Below are positions 49,173 to 61,600 of a stretch of 64,000 nucleotides of DNA, in pieces. The DNA comes from Alphaproteobacteria bacterium (GTDB lineage: Bacteria > Myxococcota_A > UBA796 > GCA-2862545), in NCBI GenBank assembly GCA_020632885.1, contig JACKEQ010000028.1:11732-75731 (forward strand). The letters run 5' to 3'. A model generated the notes under the pieces. It saw nothing but the letters and a program-made list of their open reading frames with translations. It searched no databases and had not been told where the DNA came from. The position numbers and the translations under genes were made by a program. Positions within the stretch are counted from its first letter, which is position 1, and each line of letters starts with the position of its first letter.

Positions 49173-50108
49173 AGTCGGCGGGTTCAGCCCGGCGATGACC
49201 GCCTGGACCTCCGCCAGCATCTCGGCACCGGTCATGTTCTCGTTGCCCGCGGGTGAGCCGTGGCTCGACGAGAACTGGATGACCATGTCGTTCTTGGTGA
49301 CGATCATGTCGAAGCCCCGGTAGAGGCTGAACGGCGAGTTGTCGAAGGTGTACGCGGTGGGCAGCGTCTCGCTGTCGCCCACGCACCATCCCTTGTCGGT
49401 GCCGCCACCCACGGTGGACATGAAGGTCTGGCAGTTCACGGCGGTGCCGGGCGCGTTGGACGCAGTGCGCTCCATCACCCAGATGATCTCCGCCCCGGCG
49501 GCCACGATGTCGTCTGCTACTCCGACCATGCTCCCGGCATGGGCCTGACAGGTGCCTCACCAGGCGGGGATGCTCACGAACACCAGGACGTCGTGGGGGC
49601 TCCAGTCCATGTCGGGGTCGAGGTCGCTGTTGCACGGGACGTGCTCGAGCTCGAGGGAGCCCGTGCGCACCCCGTCCATGTGGAGCGCGTTGGGCCAGCT
49701 GTAGGGGTGCAGGACCTGGCCGACCTCCATGGGCTCGACCGCGCCCGTGGGGTAGCAGGACACCGGATCGGTGTCGGCATCCGTGTCCGTGTCCGTGTCG
49801 CTGTCGGCGTCCGTGTCCGAATCGGCGTCCGTGTCCGAATCGGCGTCCGTGTCGCTGTCGGCGTCCGTGTCGCTGTCGGCGTCCGTGTCCGTGTCCGAAT
49901 CGGCGTCCGTGTCCGTGTCCGTGTCCGTGTCGGAATCCGAATCCGAATCCGAGTCGGCGTCGGTGTCCGAGTCGGAGTCCGTGTCCGAATCGGCGTCGGT
50001 GTCCGAGTCCGCGTCGGTGTCCGCGTCCCCGCCCGTGGGGGCGGTGGGCTGCGGCGACGGGCAACCGGTGAGGAGGAGGAGGGCCAGTGCCGTGTGCTCG
50101 AGCTTCAT
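49167..50108 (-). CDS. candidate selenoprotein: thioredoxin-like lipoprotein with in-frame TGA
   Basis: The ATG at 50108 gives a lipoprotein (LLLLTGC), then an Asp/Ser/Thr linker (residues 25-115) and a folded domain. At 49557-49559 an in-frame TGA interrupts VLVFVSIPAW-TGA-GTCQAHAG. The frame continues for 130 codons of good coding quality (MVGVADDIVAAGAEIIWVMER, and on) to 49167. In thioredoxin/peroxiredoxin-like lipoproteins this place is W-C-G-x-C, so TGA stands exactly at the nucleophile Cys, giving U-G-T-C. A short stem GGCA...TGCC starts right after TGA. Sec insertion is the favoured reading; a nonsense mutation is the alternative. 313 residues with Sec. Confidence 0.7.
49768..50028 (-). 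repeat. Asp-Ser-Thr linker repeat, copy B (inverted to copy A)
   Basis: About 260 bases of GTCGGCGTCCGTGTC-type repeats encode the linker of the candidate selenoprotein on the minus strand. It is inverted relative to 47478-47648. Confidence 0.85.
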
Positions 50109-50176
50109 GGCCGCATCATCGCACAACGCGGAGCGCTCCGCGTGCAGACGCCTCACACCCGCGCTACGACGCTCGC

Positions 50177-51487
50177 ATGCTGACGTTGTTCCTCCTCGCC
50201 TGCCAACCCCACGATCGCCGCGGAACCGGCGACGCGGAGGCCGGGCGCGACTACCTGCTCTACGGCGACTACGTCGGCGGCGGGATCCCCGCCGACTTCT
50301 ACTTCTCCATCGTCGGCGAGGATCCCAGCAACGTCCTCGGGCGCACCGGGCGCGCCGCCAGGGTCTCGCGCACCTTCAATCTCTTCGAGGCCGAGAACGG
50401 CGTCGAGGTGGTCGGGGGCATCACGTGCCTCGGGTGCCACGGGTCCATGCTGGACGGCACCTTCGTCATCGGGCGCGGCGAGACCCTGCGCGACTACAGC
50501 GCCGATGAGTCCTTCCTGTTCTCCGTCGCGCGCACGGGCATCCAGAACACGTACGGCATCGACTCCCCCGAGTACGAGGCCTTCCGGCCGTGGGCCCGCG
50601 GAGGCCAGGTCGTCGCACCCGACATCGTGGCCCCGTTCGCCGGCCCCAACCCCGCCTTCTCGGTCGAGCGCGCCGCGGTGGCCTGGCGAGACCCCGAGAC
50701 CCTCGCCTGGCAGGACCAGCCCGTCTTCCAGGTGCCCGAGCTCGTGATGGCCGGAGACGTCCCGCCCTGGTGGAACGTCAGGAAGAAGACCCGCCTGTAC
50801 TACACGGCCATGGGCGGCGGCGACCTCGCCACCCTGATCAGCCAGGTGAGCATGGTGGGTCTCGAGACCCGCGAGCAGTTCGACGGCATCGCGGACCGCA
50901 TGGTGGACGTGCTCGCGTACATCGACTCCCTGGAGCCCCCACCCTTCCCGGACCCGGTCGACACGGCCCTCGCGGACGAGGGGCGAGCGGTGTTCGAGGG
51001 CACCTGCAGCCGCTGCCACGGCACGTACGGCGACGACCCCACCTACCCCGAGGTGGTGGTTCCCTTCGCGGAGGTCGGCACCGATCCGGTCTACGGGCAG
51101 GCCTTCGGCGGCGAGTTCGGCGACTGGCTGCGCGCCAGCCACATGTTCTCCCGCGAGGACTGGCCGGCCGAGCCATACGAGAGCGACGGCTACATCGCCC
51201 CCCCGCTGGACGGCGTCTGGGCCACCGGGCCCTACCTGCACAACGGCAGCGTGCCGGACCTCCACACCCTGCTCGACAGCACGACCCGTCCCACGCGCTG
51301 GAAGCGCCTCCCCGGCGTCGACCGCGAGCGGGTCGGGCACGCCTGGGCCACGGTGTCCCCGGACGACGACGACCCCTGGATCCACGACACCACCCTGCCC
51401 TCCTTCGGGAACGGCGGGCACACCTACGGTGACGCGCTGTCGGCGGGCGACCGCACGGCCGTCATCGAGTACCTCAAGACCCTGTAG
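50177..51487 (+). CDS. di-haem c-type lipoprotein, RoxA/peroxidase-like
   Basis: 436 aa from the ATG at 50177 with lipobox LFLLAC. Haem motifs CLGCH (about 88) and CSRCH (about 282). C-terminal signature PPLDGVWATGPYLHNGSVP is typical of the large RoxA-like/di-haem peroxidase superfamily. RoxA members are extracellular dioxygenases, but others are peroxidases; the substrate cannot be told. Shares a 68-base divergent promoter gap with the candidate selenoprotein. Confidence 0.85.
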   Translation: MLTLFLLACQPHDRRGTGDAEAGRDYLLYGDYVGGGIPADFYFSIVGEDPSNVLGRTGRAARVSRTFNLFEAENGVEVVGGITCLGCHGSMLDGTFVIGRGETLRDYSADESFLFSVARTGIQNTYGIDSPEYEAFRPWARGGQVVAPDIVAPFAGPNPAFSVERAAVAWRDPETLAWQDQPVFQVPELVMAGDVPPWWNVRKKTRLYYTAMGGGDLATLISQVSMVGLETREQFDGIADRMVDVLAYIDSLEPPPFPDPVDTALADEGRAVFEGTCSRCHGTYGDDPTYPEVVVPFAEVGTDPVYGQAFGGEFGDWLRASHMFSREDWPAEPYESDGYIAPPLDGVWATGPYLHNGSVPDLHTLLDSTTRPTRWKRLPGVDRERVGHAWATVSPDDDDPWIHDTTLPSFGNGGHTYGDALSAGDRTAVIEYLKTL

Positions 51488-51493
51488 GTCCCC

Positions 51494-52540
51494 GTGCAGC
51501 TCGGCATCATCGAGGGTTTCTTCGGCGAGCCCTGGTCCTGGGAGGCGCGGCACGAGGCCCTGCCGTTCCTCGCCTCCACCGGCTACGGCCTCTACCTCTA
51601 CGCGCCCAAGGCCGACCGCCACCTCCGGGGTCGCTGGAGCGAGCGTCACCCGCCAGGAATGGAGGCCGACCTGCTCCGGCTCGGTTCGGCCTGCCGCACG
51701 GTCGGCGTGCGCTTCGCCATCGGGCTGTCCCCCCTGGCGCTCTACGACGGCTGGAACGCGTCGGGTCGCGCCGACCTCCTCCGTCGGGTCGACGAGCTCC
51801 TCCACCTCGGGATCGACGGCCTCGGGTTGTTCTTCGACGACATGCGCGGCGACCTCCCGGACCTCGCCGTCACCCAGGCCGCCATCTGCGCCGAGGTCCG
51901 GCGGGCCCACCCGCAGCTCCCGATCTGGCTGTGCCCCACCTACTACACCGACGATCCCGTGCTGGATCGCGTCTTCGGGCAGCGTCCGGACCGCTACCTG
52001 GAGACCCTCGGTGAGGGTCTCCCCGAGGGCGTCGAGGTGTTCTGGACCGGCGACCGTGTCTGCTCCACCGCATACGAGGCCGACGTGCTCGCCGCCGTCC
52101 GCGAGCGGCTCGGGCGGCCCCTCGCCATCTGGGACAACTACCCCGTCAACGACGGCCCGCGGATGTGCAAGCGGCTCCACCTGCGCGACCCCGGCGGGCG
52201 TGGACCCGCCCTCGCCGACGTCGTCTCCACCTGGTGCGTGAACCCCATGAACCAGGCGGCCACGAGCCGGCTCCCGCTCGCCGCCATCGCCCGTCACCTG
52301 CGCGGGGAGCCCGTGGACATGGGGGTCCTCGCCCGTGAGATCCTCGGAGAGGACCTCGGCGACGCGGTGCTCGCGTGGACCGACCGCTTCCAGGACCTCG
52401 GGCTGGACGCCCTCACCGACCGCGACGACGCCCTGCGCGCGTTCCGCGACCTGCCCGGTCCCGCCGCCGAGGAGATCGTGCACTGGCTCGAGGGCCGGAG
52501 CATCGTCGGTCCGGAGTGCCTGACGGATACGGACGTCTGA
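51494..52540 (+). CDS. GH84 beta-N-acetylglucosaminidase (O-GlcNAcase-like)
   Basis: 348 aa, GTG start 6 bases after the previous stop. Signature start GIIEGFFGEPWSW, catalytic Asp pair in LFFDDMRGD, WTGD and WDNYPVND. These are the GH84 active-site elements for substrate-assisted catalysis. No signal peptide, so it probably works in the cytosol on GlcNAc-containing material such as recycled wall fragments or imported sugars. Confidence 0.92.
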   Translation: MQLGIIEGFFGEPWSWEARHEALPFLASTGYGLYLYAPKADRHLRGRWSERHPPGMEADLLRLGSACRTVGVRFAIGLSPLALYDGWNASGRADLLRRVDELLHLGIDGLGLFFDDMRGDLPDLAVTQAAICAEVRRAHPQLPIWLCPTYYTDDPVLDRVFGQRPDRYLETLGEGLPEGVEVFWTGDRVCSTAYEADVLAAVRERLGRPLAIWDNYPVNDGPRMCKRLHLRDPGGRGPALADVVSTWCVNPMNQAATSRLPLAAIARHLRGEPVDMGVLAREILGEDLGDAVLAWTDRFQDLGLDALTDRDDALRAFRDLPGPAAEEIVHWLEGRSIVGPECLTDTDV

Positions 52541-52652
52541 ACCGGCCTCTCCACCGCGTCGGATCTGCGTGGGATGGAATCGGGGTGCAAGGCCCGTACG
52601 GTGGGCCGATGGGGGGCGGCCGTGGTAGCGTGGCCCCGGTTTGGAGGAAGGT

Positions 52653-55600
52653 ATGCGGATCCCGCACGTGGTGGTGCTGTTCGCGTTGACCGGTTGCCCG
52701 TGGGTGGGCACCGAGGACTACCGGGACAACGTCCAGGACGCCGACGGAGACGGCGTGGTCTCGATCCGCTTCGGCGGCCGTGACTGCCAGGACGACAACC
52801 CGGACGTCGGGAACTGCGACGCGGACGACGATGGCCACTACAGCGTGGCGGCTGGCGGCGACGACTGCGACGACACGTCGGCGGACGTCCACCCCCAGGC
52901 CGTCGAGCGGTGCGACCGCATCGACAACGACTGCGACGGCGCGATCGACAACGAGGACCCCGACGTCGTCCCCACCACGGACCTCTGGATCGACGCGGAC
53001 GGCGACGGCGACGGCGACCCCGATCGTCCGATCGCGTGCCAGGTCTACGCCGACCCCGCCAACCCCGACAGCGGCATCCACGCCCGGAACAGCGACGACT
53101 GCGACGACGCCGACCCCGCGGTGAACACCAACGCCGAGGAGCTCTGCGACGGCTTCGACAACAACTGCGACGGCGCCATCGACGACGTCGGCCTGTGGAT
53201 GATCGACGCGGACGGCGACGGCTTCGGCGTCACGGGCACCCAGGCCACCGGCTCCTGCGATCTCACCGACACCACCGGGCTCGCGGCGGTGGGCGGCGAC
53301 TGCGACGACGGCGATGCCACCGTGAACCCCGACGCCCCCGAGGTCCCGTACGACCTCGTGGACGACAACTGCAACGGCGACCGCGACAACTGGGACGTCG
53401 ACTTCGACGGGCACGTGCCCGCCGAGCACTTCCCGGACGCGCAGGCGGCCAACGAGGCCCTCCCCGTCGACCTCCGCTGGTCCATCGTGTCCGGCGACTG
53501 CGACGACGAGGACCCCCGGCGGTTCGACGGCAACACCGAGGTCTGCGACGGCGTCGACAACGACTGCGACGGCGCGGTGGACGGCGCGGACCTCCAGCAG
53601 GCCGGGCCCACCGACGAGCTCGTGCTGCGCAGCCAGGTCACGGCTGTCTTCCTCGACCTCGACGGCGACGGGCACGGCGGCACCCCCCTGCTCGTCTGCC
53701 CCGCGGCCATCGATCCCGTGCTGCACTTCCTCGACAACACGGACTGCTACGACGACGGACCGGCCCCCGAGGGTCTCGAGGACGCCGCCCCGGGCGATGT
53801 GTTCGAGGGTGCGGCGGAGGCCTGCGACGGCTTCGACAACGACTGCGACGGGCGCGCCGACTGGTCGCCCCAGCCCTTCACGGGCGGGCTCACGCTCTGG
53901 CTCGACCTCGATGGCGACGGCTATGGCACCACCGCGCGCTACGCCTGCTCCGTCGAGAGCGCGCCGAACCTCGCCATCGACCCCGGCGACTGCGACGACG
54001 GCGACGCCGGCCGCTTCCCCGGCGCCCCGGAGATCTGCGGCAACGCCGTGCGCGAGGACTGCGTCACCGAGATCTGCGGCGAGGACGGCTGCGAGCCCGC
54101 CTCCGTGTTCGACTGCGACCTCGACGGCTACGAGGGCACCTACGCGAGCGGGCCCACCGGGCCCGACTGCGACGACACCGCCCCCGAGGCCTTCCCGGGC
54201 AACCCCGAGATCTGCGACGGGCTCGACAACGACTGCAACGGCGCGACCGACGCCGCGGACGCCAACGTGGACGCCTCCGTGCTACCCGACTGGTTCCCGG
54301 ACCTCGACGGCGACGGCTTCGGCGACGACACCGTCACCCCGATCAACCAGTGCGACGCGCCCGGCCCGGACTACACGGTGGACGGCGGCGACTGCGACGA
54401 CGGGAACCCCCTGTCCAACCCGGACGCGCCCTGGTACCTCGACCGCGACGGCGACGGCTTCGGCACCAACGCGACCCGCCGGCTCACCGGATCGTGCGCG
54501 ATGCCCCCGGCAGACCCCACGGGCACCTGGGTCCGGCGGGGCGGCGACTGCAACGACACGTCCACGGCCTACAACCCGGACTCGCTGTGGTACCGCGACG
54601 CCGACGGCGACTTCGTCGGCGACCCCACCACCTCCGACCAGTTCTGCAGCCCGCCCTCCGGCGAGTCCTGGGTGCTCGCGAGCGCCGGCGTCGACTGCAA
54701 CGACAACGACGCCAACGTCCAGGGGACCCGTACCTTCTGGCCCGACACCGACGGTGACGGCTACGGCGGCGACGGCGAGCCCCTCCAGGCCTGCGTGTCC
54801 CCCGGCTCGGGCTACGTCGCCAACGACCTCGACTGCGACGATCACGACTCCGGCATCAACCCGGGCAAGACCGAGATCTGCAACGCGATCGACGACGACT
54901 GCGACGGGCTGACCGACGACTCCGACGACACGCTCGCGTTCGCCACGGGTCCGCTCGGCTACCGCGACGCCGACGGCGACGGCTTCGGTGACGAGGCCTT
55001 CGGCCGCCGGTTCTGCTTCGCCATCCCGTCCACGGGCTGGTCGGCCACCTCGGGCGACTGCCTCGACACGAACGCCGCGGTGAGCCCGGCCGCACAGGAG
55101 GTCTGCGGCAACGGCCTCGACGACGACTGCGATGGCGACGAGCAGCCCCCCTCCTGGTACCGCGACGCGGACGCCGATCACTTCGGCACGGGTTCGGCGT
55201 TCGGGCCCTCCTGCGACCCGCCGGACACCATCAGCACCTGGGCCACACGCTCGGGAGACTGCAACGACTCGCAGCCCCTGACCTACCCCGGCGCCCCCGA
55301 GCGCGACGCGTGCGACGCCATCGACGACGACTGCGACCAGACCCCGGAGCCCGCGCTCACCTGGACCTTCGACGCGGACGGCGACACGTACGGCGACGAC
55401 GCCACGGCCACGCGGGTGTGCTCGCCCCCGCTCGACCCGCCCACGCCCGGCCTCGCCGGCAACTGGGTCCTCCGCGGCGGCGACTGTGACGACGCGGACG
55501 ACGGCATCACCTTCGGTCAGGTCTACTACGTCGACGCCGACGGCGACGGCCTCGGTGTGGCCTCCGGCACGCTGTTCGACTGTCCGCCGGACGACGGCTC

Positions 55601-58600
55601 GGACGTCTGGCTGCGCATCGACGCCAACGGCAACGGGGTGTTCGACCTCGGTGCGGATCAGCAGGCGTCTTCGTTCTCGGGCGACTGCGACGACAACGAC
55701 CCCGTCGTGGCGGGCCCGCGCACCTACTACGTCGACGCCGACCAGGACACCTGGGGCTCCACGCGCAGGAGCCCCGTGCTCACCTGCCCGGACCCCGGCA
55801 ACCTGCCCCCCGCCGGCTACGCCACCCGCGTGGGCGACTGCATCGACAACCTCGCCGAGCTCGCCGGCCAGCCCGGTGTGCCCGCGCAGATCAACCCCTC
55901 CCAGGCCGAGATCCCGGACGACGGCATCGACAACGACTGCGACGGCTTCGTGGACGACGAGAACGCCAGCATCCAGTGGTTCGCCGACAACGACGGCGAC
56001 GGCTGGGGCTCCGGCGCGCCCATCGGCTACACGGCCGGTCTCACGGTCACCGTGACGGGCGACTGCGTCGACACCGCCCCCGACGACCCCGTGAGCATCG
56101 CGCGGCACCCGGCCTACCCCGAGATCTGCGACGGCATCCCCGACAACGACTGCAACCCGCTCACCCTCGACCCCGAGGTCGACTTCGACGGCGACGGCTA
56201 CTCGCGGTGCGAGGGCGACCCCGACGACCAGGACCCCGCCGTGGGTCCCCAGCAGCTCGCCTGGTACCTCGACGCCGACGGAGACGGCTTCGGCGCCAGC
56301 GGCACCCTCGTGCGCTCGCCGGTCGACCCCAGTGTGCCCGGCACCGCGTACGTGCTCTCGCCCGGCGACTGCGACGACACCGACACCGGCCGCAACCCCG
56401 GGGCTGCGGACGACGACTGCGACGGCATCGACACCGACTGCGACGGCATCGTGGACGACGCCTCCCCCAGCACCCTCTGGTACCCCGACGTCGACGACGA
56501 CGGCGAGGGCGCCTCGGGGCCGCCCGTGCTCGCGTGCCTCGCGCCCCCCGGCCACGTCGACAACCCCGCGGACTGCGACGACTCCGACCCCACCGTGAAC
56601 ACCTCGGGCACCGAGGCGTGCAACGGGATCGACGACGACTGTGACGGCGTGCTCCCGATCGACGAGGTCGACGTGGACGGCGACGGCTGGCTCGCGTGCG
56701 AGGACTGCGCGGACGACAACGGCGCCCGGAACCCCGGCCAGCCCGAGGTCTGCGACGGCATCCTGGACAACGACTGCGGTGGCGGCACCACCGACATCGA
56801 GCTCGACGGCGACGGCGACGGCTGGTCCGTCTGCCAGGGCGACCCCGACGACACCGACGACACCGCACACCCGGCCGCCTTCACGTGGTTCTTCGACGGC
56901 GACGGCGACGGATGGGGCGGCGCCACCACCCAGACGTCCCCCACCAACCCGGGCGCGGGCTGGACGCTGTCGTTCGGCGACTGCGACGACACGAACGGCG
57001 CGGTGAGCCCGTCCGCATCGGACGCCTCGTGCAACGGCGTCGACGACGACTGCGACGGTGTGATCGACGACGCCGTGCCCGCCGGGTCCCTCGTGTCCTT
57101 CTACGCGGACGTGGACGGGGATGGCGAGGGTCGCCAGGGAGCCCCGGCCGTCCGGGCCTGCGTGGCGCCTCCGGGCCACGTCGCGGACGCCAGCGACTGC
57201 AACGACCTCGATCCCGCCGTGAACACCGGGGCCACCGAGGTCTGCAACGGCCGCGACGACGACTGTGACGGCTCGATCCCGGCCAACGAGAACGACGCCG
57301 ACGGCGACGGGTCGCGCGCCTGCTTCGACTGCGACGACACCCTTCCCACGAGGTACCCCGGCGCGCCCGAGCTCTGCGACGGCATCGTCGACAACGACTG
57401 CGGCGCGCAGCTCACGGACATCGAGCTCGACGGCGATGGCGACGGCTACAGCACCTGCGACGGCGACCCCGACGACACGAACCCCGCCGCGCGCCCCACC
57501 GAGCTGCTCTGGTACACCGACACCGACGGCGACGGCTACGGCGTCGGCCCCGCGGTGCTCTCGGCCACCCGGCCCGGACCGTCGTCCGTCGTGCTCGGCG
57601 GCGACTGCAACGACGGCGATGCGGGCGTGAACCCCGCGGCCACGGACGTCTGCGGCGGCGGCGACCAGGACTGCGACGGCGTGGACGGCAACGACGACCC
57701 GTCCGCCCCGCTGTTCTACCTGGACGCGGACGGCGACGGTGATGGCCGGTCCACCGCGATGACGTCCGCCTGTTTGGCCCCCGCGGGCTTCGTCTCCACG
57801 TCCACGGACTGCGACGACCTCGATCCGACCCGGTTCACCGGGGCTCCCGAGCAGTGCAACGGGAAGGACGACGACTGCGACGGCGCCCTGGCGCCCTTCG
57901 AGCTCACGGACGCCGACAACGACGGTGTGGTGGTGTGCGCGGACTGCGACGACAACGAGCCCGCTCGGTCGCCCGCACAACCCGAGCTCTGCGACGGCAT
58001 CGTCGACAACGACTGCGACGGCCAGGCCCAGGACATCGACGTCGACAACGACGGCGACGGGTTCTCCGAGTGCCAGGGCGACCCCAACGACAACGACCCC
58101 GGCACGCGCCCCGCGGCGCTCACCTGGTACCTCGACGGCGACAACGACGGCTACGGCAGCGGGCCGGGCACGGTGGCCACCTCGCCGCCCACCGCCCAGC
58201 ACGTCCTGCTCACGGGCGACTGCGACGACGCGGCCTCGGCGGTCAACCCCGCGGCGGTCGACCTCTGCGGGGGTGGCGACGCCGACTGCGACGGCGTGGA
58301 CGGCAACGACGACACCGCCAAGCCGTCCTGGTTCCTCGACGGCGATGGCGACGGCTTCGGCCGGTCCGGCGCCTCGCTGCAGGCCTGTGTCGCGCCCGCC
58401 GGCTACGTCGGGCCCTCGGGCGACTGCGACGATCTGGACGAGGACACGTTCCCGGCCGCACCAGAGCAGTGCGACGGCAAGGACAACGACTGCGACGGGT
58501 CCCTGGACGCTTCCGAGACGAGCGATGCCGATGGCGACGGCCTGGCCGACTGCTACGACTGCGACCCGTCCAACCCCGTGTTCGCGCAGACCAACCCCGA

Positions 58601-61600
58601 GATCTGCGACGGTGTGCCGGACAACGACTGCGACGGCGAGGTCCAGGACATCGACACCGACAACGACGGTGACGGGTTCTCCGAGTGCCAGGGCGACGTC
58701 AACGACAACGACCCCGGCGTCCGGCCCTCCCTGCTCGCGTGGTACTTCGACGGTGACAACGACGGGTACGGCGCGGGTGCAGCCACCCAGTCGACGTCCC
58801 GTCCGTCCGCCCAGCACGTGCTCGTCACGGGCGACTGCAACGACGGCAACGCCAGCGTGAACCCCGGCGCCCTCGACCTCTGCGGCGGCGGCGACGAGGA
58901 CTGTGACGGCGTGGACGGCGGCGACGACACCGGGCGTCCCCTCTGGTACCTCGACGGCGACGACGACGGTGACGGACGTCCGTCCGCCACCCCGATCTCC
59001 GCGTGTGTGGCTCCGGCCGGGTACGTCTCCTCGGGGACGGACTGCGACGACCTCGATCCCAACGTGCACACCGGTGCGGTCGACATCTGCGACGGCAAGG
59101 ACTCCGACTGCGTCGGCGGACTCTCGCCCGCCGAGATCAGCGACCTCGACGCGGACGGCGTTGCCGACTGCTTCGACTGCGACCCGAACAACCCCGCGCG
59201 GGCCCAGACCCACCCGGAGCTCTGTGACGGGATCGCGGACAACGACTGCGACGGCGAGGTCCAGGACATCGACATCGACAACGACGGCGACGGGTTCTCC
59301 GAGTGCCAGGGCGACGTCAACGACAACGATCCCGGCGTGAGCCCGTCCGTGCTCTCCTGGTACTTCGACGGTGACAACGACGGCTACGGGGCGGGCGCAC
59401 CGACCAACAGCGCCACGCGTCCGTCCAGCCAGCACGTGCTCCTCACGGGCGACTGCAACGACGGGAACGGTGCTGTGAACCCGGCTGCCATCGACGTCTG
59501 CGGCGGCGGCGACGTCGACTGTGACGGCGTGGACGGCAACGACGACGCGTCCCGCCCGCTCTGGTACCTCGACGGTGACGGCGATGGTGACGGACGTCCG
59601 TCCGCCACGCCCGTCCAGGCCTGCGCGAGCCCCGCTGGGTACGTCGCCACGAGCGGCGACTGCAACGACCTCGACCCCACCGTGTACACCGGGGCCACCG
59701 AGGAGTGCGACGGCAAGGACAACGACTGCCTCAACGGTCCGGCGGCCAACGAGGTCACGGACTCCGACGGCGACGGGCTCGCGGACTGCTTCGACTGCGT
59801 GCCGAACAACCCGGACTTCGCGCAGACCAACCCCGAGATCTGCGACGGCATCCCGGACAACGACTGCGACGGCGATCCCCAGGACATCGACGTCGACAAC
59901 GACGGCGACGGCTACTCCGAGTGCGAGGGCGACCCCAACGACCGCAACGCGGGCGTCACCCCGCCCCTGCTCGTGTGGTACTTCGACGGCGACGACGACG
60001 GCTACGGCGCAGGCGCGGGTGTCGCCGCAGCGACGGCCCCGTCGACCGATCACGTGCTCCTCCCGGGCGACTGCAACGACGGCGCGTTCGACGTGCACCC
60101 CGGCCAGCCCGACGACGACTGCGACACCGTCGACGACGACTGTGACGGCGTGGCCGACGAGGACGCGACGACCCTCGTGAACTACTGGCCGGACCAGGAC
60201 GGCGACGGTCAGGGCGACGACCTGCAGCCCGCCCTGAAGTACTGCGCCGGCACCTCGATCGCCGGCCTCTCGGCGGCTCCGGGCGACTGCGACGACGGCG
60301 ATCCTCTCGTGTTCACGGGCCAGATCGAGGTCTGCAACGGCGTGGACGACAACTGCGACGACACGCTCCTGTCCACCGAGGTGGACCCCGACAACGACGG
60401 CGTGCTCACGTGCGCGGGCGACTGTGGGCCCAACGACCCCACCATGTTCCCGGGCAACACGCTCGAGCTGTGTGACAACAAGGACAACGACTGCGACGGC
60501 GGCCTCACGAACCTCGGTCGGGGTCCGACGCCGGACGTCCCGAACCCCTGGCGCGGAACCACGGTCCAGATCGGCCAGGCGGACGGTGTCTACGTCGCGG
60601 ACCTCGACGGTGACGGCACGCCCAGCGCGCTGTTCATCGGCGGCATGTGCGACGACATGCCCCAGGCGCCCTTCGTGGTCACCTACGGCAACGGCGATCC
60701 CGACGTCGTCCTGTACCCCATCCAGGACATCCAGGACGTCGTGGACGCGGACGACTGCGAGAACATCCTCCCGGGTGCCAACGGTACCGTGCTCCTGCGC
60801 GACCTCGACGGCGACGGCGTGCCCCGCGCGGAGAGCGACGCGGACGTGGTCATCGACGGGTGCGGCTCCGTCGCGCCCGCAGGGTTCGTGCCCTACGACC
60901 CCTCCGTCGGCGAGGACTGCGACCCCACGTACGACTTCCTGTTCTACGAGCCGAAGCCGGGCGACTACATGGACGCGGACGGCGACGGCTGGGCTGCGGC
61001 CATCCCCTGGGGCAACGGCCAGTACGGGTGCCTCCCGAGCCTGCCTGTGGGCGGCCCGGGCCTGGACTGCAACGACAACGACTACAACCCGAGCCTGCCG
61101 GACGAGTCGTACTACACACAGGAGATCTACGACACCGCACAGATGGCCGCGGCCCTCGACGTGTGCCGGATCGCGTACTTCGCGGTGGACCCCTACAGCG
61201 TGGACCTGCCGCCCACCGCCACCACCCTCGACAACGGCTACCTGTACTTCAGCTCGCTCTACGGCGCGACGACCTGCGCGGACTACGACACCGCGGCCTG
61301 CATGGACGGCAAGCTCCAGGTGGGCGCGGGGTCGCGGGTGGACTTCGACGGCGTGGGCCTCGTGGACGTGGAGGTCGACGTCCCGTTCGACGCGACCTTC
61401 AGCATGCAGAACGCCGGGTTCGTCAATCCGCGGATCCTGGCCGACGGGCGCGTGGAGCTGCGCAGCAGCCAGGTGTTCACGGCCAGCGACGCCATCGACC
61501 TGAACGGCTTCAGTGGCGTGGGCTACATCGAGAACACCGAGTTCTTCGCGATGAGCCCGGGGAGCGGGCGGGCGGCCCGGGTCCACAACGGCAGCCAGCT

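Noticed and set aside
49557..50156. Separate short lipoprotein ending at 49557 and a second gene starting at 49529
   Set aside because: The two frames are in the same phase with only nine codons between, and the junction reads as a continuous W-x-G-T-C motif; listed as one gene with an in-frame TGA, though a nonsense mutation remains possible.
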